Shown: piece after piece, positions 7,631 to 13,346 of the stretch
Numbering within the stretch: the stretch's first letter is position 1
Layout of the letters: each line of letters begins with the position of its first letter
Assembly: GCF_035704785.1 (NCBI RefSeq)
Contig: NZ_DASSWP010000091.1
Span: 1 to 13,346 of the forward strand
Origin: Gracilimonas sp035704785
Lineage (GTDB): Bacteria; Bacteroidota; Rhodothermia; Balneolales; Balneolaceae
Reading direction: 5' to 3'
Length of the DNA: 13,346 nt
Notes under the pieces: generated by a model
The model's input: the letters and a program-made list of their open reading frames with translations, nothing else
Told to the model about the DNA's origin: nothing
The model's database searches: none
Program-made: the position numbers and the translations under genes

Positions 7631-7656
7631 AAATGTTTAGTCTTAGCTAAATATTT
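7631..7656. promoter_or_regulatory. Candidate operator dyad upstream of the ZIP transporter
   Basis: AAATGTTTAG (7631-7640) and CTAAATATTT (7647-7656) form an inverted repeat with 9 of 10 matching positions around a 6-base spacer, ending 38 bases before the ZIP start codon. TTTAG-N6-CTAAA is reminiscent of DtxR/MntR-type boxes, while AAATGTT recalls Zur boxes. The position in a metal-importer promoter is what makes it credible. The region is very AT-rich, so chance symmetry cannot be excluded. It also lies in the divergent space shared with the 239-residue protein gene. Confidence 0.35.
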
Positions 7657-7694
7657 ATTAAGTTAATTCAAATTATTATATTGAAAAGAAAAAA

Positions 7695-8525
7695 ATGGAC
7701 TTTATCCCAAATTGGTTTTTTGAACTTAATCCTGTTGTGCAAGCTTTATGTGGCGGACTTTTTACATGGGGTGTCACATCTCTTGGTGCTTCATTCGTAT
7801 TTTTCACTAAAGGTGTAAACCACAAACTGTTGGACGGTATGATGGGCTTTGCGGCCGGCGTCATGATAGCTGCCAGCGTTTGGTCGCTCATTATCCCCTC
7901 CATCGATATGGCCGAAGCCCAGGGAATGATCTCGTGGGTACCTGCTGCGATCGGTTTTTTACTTGGTGGTTTATTTCTTAGGATTTGTGATCAATACATT
8001 CCTCACCTTCACATTGGTCTTCCGCGTGATGCAGCTGAAGGCGTAGAAACAAAATGGAAACGTGCAACCCTGCTGGTACTTGCTATCACCCTGCATAATA
8101 TCCCTGAAGGATTGGCTATCGGTGTTTTATTTGGAGCCGCAAGCTTAGGACTGGATGTTGCCGGTGGTGCAACAGTGACCGCAGCTATCGTACTTGCTAT
8201 AGGAATTGGCATTCAAAACTTCCCGGAAGGTATGGCTATTTCCATGCCGCTAAGACGAGATGGGGTGAGCCGGTGGAAAAGCTTCAATTATGGACAGCTT
8301 TCCGGAGTTGTAGAACCGGTTTCTGCTGTTATCGGAGCGGCAGCCGTTATATTCATTCAGCCTATATTGCCTTATGCTCTCGCTTTTGCTGCTGGCGCGA
8401 TGATTTATGTAGTTATAGAAGAGCTGATACCTGAAAGTCAGCTTCACGGAAATACTGATCTTGCTACACTTGGTGCCATGGGTGGTTTTGTTGTTATGAT
8501 GGTGTTAGATGTAGCACTGGGATAA
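7695..8525 (+). CDS. ZIP-family divalent metal transporter (GufA/ZupT-like)
   Basis: This 276-residue inner-membrane permease of the ZIP family probably imports zinc, possibly with iron or manganese. About eight hydrophobic segments are visible (near 14-37, 46-70, 79-98, 123-148, 156-180, 197-222, 225-245 and 257-276). The binuclear metal-site motifs are present: HNIPEG at 134-139 in segment 4, QNFPEG at 174-179 in segment 5 and EELIPES at 242-248 in segment 7. The segment-6 VVEPVSAVIGA motif is also present. The loop between segments 3 and 4 contains only a short HLHIGLP, not a long His-rich loop. The length and the paired NIPEG/NFPEG motifs fit the bacterial GufA/ZupT branch, but sequence alone does not decide the metal. 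The ATG at 7695 follows GAAAAGAAAAAA, an A-rich leader. No terminator separates it from ettA, 71 bases downstream, so read-through is possible. Confidence 0.95.
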   Translation: MDFIPNWFFELNPVVQALCGGLFTWGVTSLGASFVFFTKGVNHKLLDGMMGFAAGVMIAASVWSLIIPSIDMAEAQGMISWVPAAIGFLLGGLFLRICDQYIPHLHIGLPRDAAEGVETKWKRATLLVLAITLHNIPEGLAIGVLFGAASLGLDVAGGATVTAAIVLAIGIGIQNFPEGMAISMPLRRDGVSRWKSFNYGQLSGVVEPVSAVIGAAAVIFIQPILPYALAFAAGAMIYVVIEELIPESQLHGNTDLATLGAMGGFVVMMVLDVALG

Positions 8526-8533
8526 AATCGACG

Positions 8534-8564
8534 TTCTAAAATCCCAACTCATTTCGTACCTTTG
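8534..8564 (+). promoter_or_regulatory. Candidate Bacteroidota-type promoter for ettA
   Basis: TACCTTTG at 8557-8564 matches exactly the TAnnTTTG -7 element known for the primary sigma factor of Bacteroidota. The expected TTTG-like -33 element is poor (TTCT around 8534-8537, about 19-20 bases upstream). If used, it would give a leader of about 25 bases before the TTG start of ettA, letting ettA be expressed independently of the ZIP gene. Confidence 0.45.
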
Positions 8565-8596
8565 CCTTCCTTCACAACTAATAAAATTGCAGGGCA

Positions 8597-10267
8597 TTGA
8601 GCGACAACAAGATTATATTTTCGATGGTTGGGGTTTCGAAAACCTACAAACCTAACAACACCGTATTAAAAAATATTTACCTCTCCTTCTTTTATGGAGC
8701 TAAAATTGGAGTACTCGGATTAAACGGAGCCGGAAAATCCACCCTTTTGAAGATCATCGCCGGAGAGGACAAAAACTACCAGGGAGATATCAGCTCCCAA
8801 AAAGGGATCACCTTTGGATACCTTTCTCAGGAACCAAAGCTTGACCCTTCGAAAACAGTAAAGGAGATCGTGGAAGAAGGGGTTCAGGAAACCATGGATC
8901 TGATCAAAGAATATGAAGCTATTAATGCAGGATTCAGCGATCCTGATGCTGATTTCGAAAAGCTCATTGAAAAGCAGTCCAAGCTTCAGGAAAAAATTGA
9001 CCGAATTGATGCCTGGGATATAGACAGTAAGCTTGAGCAGGCGATGGATGCACTTAGGTGCCCTCCGGGTGAGACTTCAGTTGAAGTACTTTCAGGGGGC
9101 GAAGCACGACGTGTTGCCCTATGCCGCCTTTTGCTCAAAAAACCGGACGTACTCCTGCTCGATGAACCTACCAACCACCTGGATGCCGAATCTGTGTTGT
9201 GGCTCGAACAGCACCTTGCCCGTTATGAAGGTACCGTAATTGCCGTAACTCACGATCGTTATTTCCTGGATAACGTAGCTGGATGGATCCTGGAGTTAGA
9301 CCGTGGAGAGGGTATCCCATTCGAAGGAAATTACAGCTCATGGCTGGAACAAAAATCAAAACGACTTGAGCAGGAAGAAAAGGAAGAATCCAAGCGACAA
9401 AAAACACTGAAGCAGGAGCTCGACTGGATCCGTCAGAATCCAAAAGGAAGGCGCGCAAAAAGTAAAGCTCGTATCAACAAGTATGAGGAATTACTTTCTG
9501 AAGAAAATGAAAAACGCCGTGACGATATGGAGATCTTCATTCCTGCCGGGCCACGCCTTGGCGACAAAGTTATTGTAGCTGAAAATGTAAGCAAAGGATT
9601 TGAAGACCGGTTGTTAATAGAAGACATGAACTTCAAGCTTCCTCCCGGCGGTATAGTTGGGGTGATCGGGCCAAACGGTGCAGGTAAAACCACACTTTTC
9701 AAGATGATCACCGGAGAGGAAGAACCGGATAAAGGAACCCTTATTACCGGCGATACCGTAGAGTTAGGATACATCAATCAAAAGCGTCCTTTGGATCCCT
9801 CTAAAACCATTTGGCAGGAAATTTCAGGTGGACAAGATCTCATAAAGCTGGGCAATCGTGAAGTGAACTCAAGAGCTTATGTAGCTCGTTTTAACTTCAG
9901 CGGAAGTGATCAGCAGAAAAAAGTGACTGAGCTTTCCGGCGGAGAAAGGAACCGGGTCCACCTCGCCAAGGTGTTAAAAGAAGGAGCCAACGTGCTTCTG
10001 CTGGATGAGCCCACTAATGATTTGGATGTAAACACTCTTCGTGCTTTAGAAGAAGCCTTACTTAACTTTGCCGGCTGTGCCGTTGTTATTTCTCACGACA
10101 GGTGGTTCCTTGACAGGGTTGCCACCCATATTCTGGCTTTTGAAGGAAACAGTCAGGTTTATTGGTTCGAGGGAAACTTTGAAGAATATGAAGAGAATAA
10201 GAAGCAAAGGTTGGGCATTACAGACGACCAACCGCATCGTATCAAATACAAAAAACTAATGCGGTAA
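8597..10267 (+). CDS. ettA: Energy-dependent translational throttle protein EttA (ABC-F ATPase)
   Basis: EttA is a soluble ABC-F protein that binds the ribosomal E site and, in its ATP form, gates entry into elongation according to cellular energy. The 556 residues match the usual EttA length. Domain 1 has Walker A GLNGAGKST (K47), an inserted helical arm (about 95-160), signature LSGGE (165-169) and Walker B LLLDEPTNHLD (D189, catalytic E190). A charged coiled linker (about 245-325), the region that contacts P-site tRNA, joins domain 2. Domain 2 has Walker A GPNGAGKTT (K364), LSGGE (446-450) and LLLDEPTNDLD (D470, E471). Both catalytic glutamates are intact. The start is TTG at 8597: it yields the conserved family N-terminus MSDNKIIFSMVGVSKTY, whereas the first ATG would remove nine conserved residues. 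An AGGG lies only two bases before TTG, unusually close. Confidence 0.97.
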   Translation: MSDNKIIFSMVGVSKTYKPNNTVLKNIYLSFFYGAKIGVLGLNGAGKSTLLKIIAGEDKNYQGDISSQKGITFGYLSQEPKLDPSKTVKEIVEEGVQETMDLIKEYEAINAGFSDPDADFEKLIEKQSKLQEKIDRIDAWDIDSKLEQAMDALRCPPGETSVEVLSGGEARRVALCRLLLKKPDVLLLDEPTNHLDAESVLWLEQHLARYEGTVIAVTHDRYFLDNVAGWILELDRGEGIPFEGNYSSWLEQKSKRLEQEEKEESKRQKTLKQELDWIRQNPKGRRAKSKARINKYEELLSEENEKRRDDMEIFIPAGPRLGDKVIVAENVSKGFEDRLLIEDMNFKLPPGGIVGVIGPNGAGKTTLFKMITGEEEPDKGTLITGDTVELGYINQKRPLDPSKTIWQEISGGQDLIKLGNREVNSRAYVARFNFSGSDQQKKVTELSGGERNRVHLAKVLKEGANVLLLDEPTNDLDVNTLRALEEALLNFAGCAVVISHDRWFLDRVATHILAFEGNSQVYWFEGNFEEYEENKKQRLGITDDQPHRIKYKKLMR

Positions 10268-10292
10268 CCATTTTTATCTGATAAGTTTTATT

Positions 10293-10324
10293 TTTGTAAA
10301 TCAATGTTAATATTTTAACTTTTG
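10293..10324 (+). promoter_or_regulatory. Candidate promoter for the histidine kinase gene
   Basis: TTTG at 10293-10296 is followed after 19 bases by TAACTTTTG (10316-10324), one base longer than the TAnnTTTG -7 consensus of Bacteroidota. A second exact TAnnTTTG (TAATTTTG) lies at 10351-10358 but has no TTTG at the normal distance. No terminator is evident after ettA, so some read-through may also reach the kinase. Confidence 0.3.
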
Positions 10325-10377
10325 TCTACAAAAAAAGAGTTCAGCAAAAATAATTTTGTTCTTCAAAAAGACGGATC

Positions 10378-12156
10378 ATGTATAAAAAAACCGGACAAGG
10401 TAGAGTAGACATTGACCGGAAAATTATCGGTGTCGTCTCCTTTGGATTGATATGTGCGCTCCTTCTTATCTTAATGGTCAATATTTCCATCAATACCTCT
10501 TCAGGAGTGAGGGCATATGTTGCCGGAGAAGGATACTGGGCTAAAGCTCAGAAAGAGGCCGGCATGCATCTGAGTAATTATATTATTACAGAAAACCCGG
10601 AAGAATATGAGCACTTTAAAAGCGTACTTCGGGTAAATGAGGGAGACCGAACAGCACGAGAAGAGCTTCAAAAAGAAAATTTTGATTACGATATAGCATA
10701 CGAAGGATTCATAAAGGGTAAAAATCACCCTGAAGACATACAAAACATGGTGAATCTACTCCGAAGATTTCAAAATATTTCTCATGTAGAAGAAGCTATT
10801 GAGATCTGGACTGCGGGAGATAAAAAGATTGAAGAGTTTAGAGCTTTTGCTGCCTCCATACATACAGAGATCCAAAGCAGTGATACTATTTCCAATGCCC
10901 AAAAAACCCGGTGGATGGAGGAATTGGAAGTATTAGATCATGAATTGACTGACCTTGAGTACAATTTTTCCCTTGCCATGGGCAACATGGCTCGTTTGGT
11001 GAATGAGATCTTCCGTTGGACTACCATCACTTTGGGTTTAATTTTGATCTGTATCGGAATATGGATCACTTCCCGCTTCTATCATGCCACTCAAACCTGG
11101 ACGCGTGCACTCAAAGAAAGTAAAGAGCAACTCAAAAATGTACTCGATAATTCTAAGGATGTGCTTTATAAATTGGATCTCAAAACCAGGAAATATGTTT
11201 TTATGAGTCCTGCAATAGAACAAATGATCGGTTATAGCAGGAAGCATGTTGTTGAGGGAGGAGTTGAATTTATTATTTCTATTATGCATCCCAATGACAA
11301 AGAACGCATGAATAAAGTTCTTGAAAACTACGATGATTTACAGGAAGGGGATTTTTTGCCTGCGACCGAATTTCGACTAAAAGACCAAAGCGGGAATTGG
11401 AAATGGGTAAGCAATGTCCGCTCTTTGATCCGTGATGAACACGGTGAACCTGAAGCCATTGTTGGAGCCGTACGCGATATTTCTACTCAAAAAGAACAAG
11501 GGGAGAAGATCAGGGAATCGCTTCAAGAAAAAGAGTTATTACTCAAGGAAATTCATCACCGGGTTAAAAATAACCTTGCGATCATTTCAAGTTTATTGGA
11601 GCTGCAAAAAGACGGAGTAAGTGAAGACATTCAGAATATGCTCAGTTCCAGTCAGGCTCGCATTAAGTCCATCGCTAAAGTTCATGAAAAGCTGTATGAG
11701 TCTACAACGCTTTCAGATATTCCGCTTGATACCTATATCACTGAGATTACGGAAGAGATCGAAAAAGCCTACGCTTCCAATGAAACGAAAATTGACATCA
11801 TTATTGACGTAGTTCCGGTAACGGTTAACATAAATGATGCCATTCCAATTGGGCTTATCCTCAATGAATTGATCAATAATGCATTCAAACATGCTTATAA
11901 AGGGTTCAAATCAGGCACCTTGAAGATAAACCTGCAAAAGGGATCTGAGGAGGAGATGAGGCTTTTTGTAGAAAGTGATGGCAATAAAATGGATGGCAAT
12001 TTTGATGCAGCTAAAAGTGATTCGCTGGGGATGACCCTAATTGAGGTCTTGGTGAAACGAATTAACGGGCGGCTTGAGATCGAGCAAGATGACTGGACAC
12101 GATTCAAGATCTTTTTTGAAATAACTCCTGTTACTGTTCAAAAGTCGGATCACTGA
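10378..12156 (+). CDS. Membrane sensor histidine kinase, PAS + HisKA_2 type
   Basis: This 592-residue inner-membrane kinase has two membrane helices (about 16-36 and 214-231). They bracket a roughly 175-residue periplasmic domain that looks all-helical, like four-helix-bundle sensors. A PAS domain of the PAS_3 kind follows (about 246-372; VFMSPAIEQMIGYSRKHV, NWKWVSNVRSLIRDE, AIVGAVRDIS). The dimerisation/phosphotransfer domain is HisKA_2, with EIHHRVKNNLAIISSLLELQ from 391. The histidine just before RVKNN, H394, is the likely phosphoacceptor. The ATPase domain has a clear N box (NELINNAFKHAYKG, N496-H505) and a late SLGMTLIEVL segment. The G1 box is altered: ESDGNKM at 532-538 replaces the usual DNGxG. 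No response regulator or output gene lies within the window, so this is an orphan kinase and its signal and target are unknown. Its stop overlaps the convergent gene by 7 bases. Confidence 0.93.
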   Translation: MYKKTGQGRVDIDRKIIGVVSFGLICALLLILMVNISINTSSGVRAYVAGEGYWAKAQKEAGMHLSNYIITENPEEYEHFKSVLRVNEGDRTAREELQKENFDYDIAYEGFIKGKNHPEDIQNMVNLLRRFQNISHVEEAIEIWTAGDKKIEEFRAFAASIHTEIQSSDTISNAQKTRWMEELEVLDHELTDLEYNFSLAMGNMARLVNEIFRWTTITLGLILICIGIWITSRFYHATQTWTRALKESKEQLKNVLDNSKDVLYKLDLKTRKYVFMSPAIEQMIGYSRKHVVEGGVEFIISIMHPNDKERMNKVLENYDDLQEGDFLPATEFRLKDQSGNWKWVSNVRSLIRDEHGEPEAIVGAVRDISTQKEQGEKIRESLQEKELLLKEIHHRVKNNLAIISSLLELQKDGVSEDIQNMLSSSQARIKSIAKVHEKLYESTTLSDIPLDTYITEITEEIEKAYASNETKIDIIIDVVPVTVNINDAIPIGLILNELINNAFKHAYKGFKSGTLKINLQKGSEEEMRLFVESDGNKMDGNFDAAKSDSLGMTLIEVLVKRINGRLEIEQDDWTRFKIFFEITPVTVQKSDH

Positions 12157-13346
12157 TCATCATTTATTTCATAGTTCGCTTCAATTTCTACATCGCCATC
12201 ATTGAGGTCATCTTTTTTGGTTAGCCAGGAATAGGCTTCAAGACTGTTTTTCCCATTCAGATCTATTACCTCAAATCCCATTCCTCCTGCCCCTGAAGCA
12301 ACAGTTACTGAAAAGGTCTTTAGTCCTTTTCGTTGTTGAAAGGGATTTTCAGAAAGCCCTGCATCCTGAATTTTACTTTTCTTCATAATGGCTGTTGTTC
12401 TTGAAATAGTACGATAACGCATTCTTAATATGTCATTATCAAACCCTATGGCTGCATCTTTATATCTCATCCATCCCAATGCACTAAAAAGAGGTATGAG
12501 CAGCAATGAAAGCCAGCCATAACTTAGCAAGAACCAAAGTACAGGAATCAAGAGCAAAAGAAAGTAATTAGGGCGCCTTATATATCTGAAGAGAGCTTTT
12601 TCTGAAGGCATTATATCGTATTCGGGCTCAGTGTATTCTGCTAAGAATTCCTTTAGGAAGGAACTAAATTCATTTCCGGCAATATATGGGGCCAAAACGA
12701 TCGACCTCCCCTTCTGATTTTGATCAAATCCTGCACTTTCAACATATATCATTCCATAACCAAACGGCTGACGAATTACCCCTTCTGCAAAACGAACAGC
12801 CTGAATACGATCAAATGGGACTGTAATGTGTTTTCTTTCTATGAATCCCCGTGTAATGATCAGCTCCTTGTCGGTCTTGTGAAGCTCAAAATCAGAATAA
12901 TTAAATATTACCCCTAAAAATGACAGTAACCAAGACACCACTATGATTCCAAGAATCAACGCAACGTAAATCGTTACATCACTGTAACCGGGCATTATTT
13001 CATAGATGTACTCTATGGTTTCTTCATTGATCACTTCACTTAATTGTCCGGAAATCGCACCCAAGATCGAAGCGATCAAGCCAAAATTCCCAGATGTGAA
13101 AGCCGCGTACACCAGGTCTTTTGTTGATAATTTCCAGGTCGCTAAAACTTCTTCTTCCCGGGCAGCTTCGCCTTCTGAATCATCTGAAGCCTGTTCCCCG
13201 TTTTTATTCTTATTGCGAAGTTCTGCCCGAAGCTCTTCAGCCTCACCCCTGGTTATCGCATTGATGGTTGCCGTTTCTGTACCTCCGCCGGCCGTTTTTA
13301 CCTCAACTTTGACCAAACCAAACATACGTTGAAGAAGTCCTTCTGT
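12150..13346 (-). CDS. YdbT-like membrane protein with tandem bacterial PH (bPH2) domains, 5' end cut by the window edge
   Basis: The frame stays open through the right edge. Seven codons upstream of the Met at 13325 read TEGLLQR, continuing the GLLQRMFGLVKVEVKTAGGG end of a first bPH2 domain, so that Met is internal and the N-terminus is missing. Next come a variable charged linker (RNKNKNGEQASDDSEGEAAREEE), a weakly hydrophobic segment and a membrane helix (about 12900-12985). The second bPH2 domain follows (DFELHKTDKELIITRGFIERKHITVP to VESAG), then a hydrophobic hairpin (about 12470-12570) and a third bPH2 domain (AAIGFDNDILRMRYRT to FEVIDLN). The tail is acidic. This matches YdbT-type proteins, about 490 residues, commonly encoded next to a shorter PH protein, YdbS; that partner would lie beyond the edge. 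In Bacillus the ydbST pair belongs to the cell-envelope stress (sigma-W) regulon and is linked to bacteriocin resistance; the role here is inference. Confidence 0.88.
   Translation of the reverse strand, partial: TEGLLQRMFGLVKVEVKTAGGGTETATINAITRGEAEELRAELRNKNKNGEQASDDSEGEAAREEEVLATWKLSTKDLVYAAFTSGNFGLIASILGAISGQLSEVINEETIEYIYEIMPGYSDVTIYVALILGIIVVSWLLSFLGVIFNYSDFELHKTDKELIITRGFIERKHITVPFDRIQAVRFAEGVIRQPFGYGMIYVESAGFDQNQKGRSIVLAPYIAGNEFSSFLKEFLAEYTEPEYDIMPSEKALFRYIRRPNYFLLLLIPVLWFLLSYGWLSLLLIPLFSALGWMRYKDAAIGFDNDILRMRYRTISRTTAIMKKSKIQDAGLSENPFQQRKGLKTFSVTVASGAGGMGFEVIDLNGKNSLEAYSWLTKKDDLNDGDVEIEANYEINDDQ

Noticed and set aside
12150..13325. Treating the Met at 13325 as the true start of the PH-domain protein
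   Set aside because: The frame continues upstream to the window edge with TEGLLQR, which completes a typical bPH2 end, so the gene is cut by the edge.

Overview
The window is a stretch of ordinary chromosome from a moderately AT-rich Gram-negative bacterium. I think it is a member of the Bacteroidota/Balneolota group. The reasons are weak or absent Shine-Dalgarno sequences, a -7 element of the TAnnTTTG type upstream of ettA, secreted beta-propeller proteins of the LVIVD and YVTN types, and a HisKA_2 histidine kinase beside housekeeping genes. The phylum assignment is inference. No RNA gene, insertion sequence, CRISPR array or phage gene was found.

Layout, left to right. A small uncharacterised gene (83-355, +) faces gcvP (434-3331, -), the glycine cleavage P-protein. 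The 78 bases between their stop codons are almost filled by a hairpin-forming, REP-like repeat (354-432). A 219-base divergent region then leads to two separately transcribed exported beta-propeller proteins on the + strand. The first is a Big/Ig-like plus LVIVD-repeat protein (3551-5539), followed by a strong intrinsic terminator. The second is a YVTN/YncE-like protein (5665-6783) with a Met/His-rich, copper-motif-like insertion, ending in a terminator that reaches into the stop codon of the next, convergent gene. That gene (6841-7560, -) encodes a cytosolic protein I do not recognise.

The right half begins with a ZIP-family metal transporter (7695-8525, +) preceded by a 26-base dyad that may be a metalloregulator operator. 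Next is ettA (8597-10267, +), an ABC-F translation factor starting at TTG. It is followed by a two-membrane-segment PAS/HisKA_2 histidine kinase (10378-12156, +) with no response regulator nearby. The last gene is a YdbT-like protein with tandem bacterial PH domains (12150-13346, -). It overlaps the kinase tail to tail by 7 bases and runs off the right edge.

The genes do not form one pathway. The only tentative link is metal handling at the envelope: the ZIP permease lies about 0.9 kb downstream of the propeller with the Met/His-rich loop, but a convergent gene separates them. I see no convincing new multigene system. The best leads are the intergenic hairpin repeat, the Met/His insertion, the His ladder of the LVIVD propeller, the ZIP operator candidate and the kinase with an altered ATP-binding G1 box.
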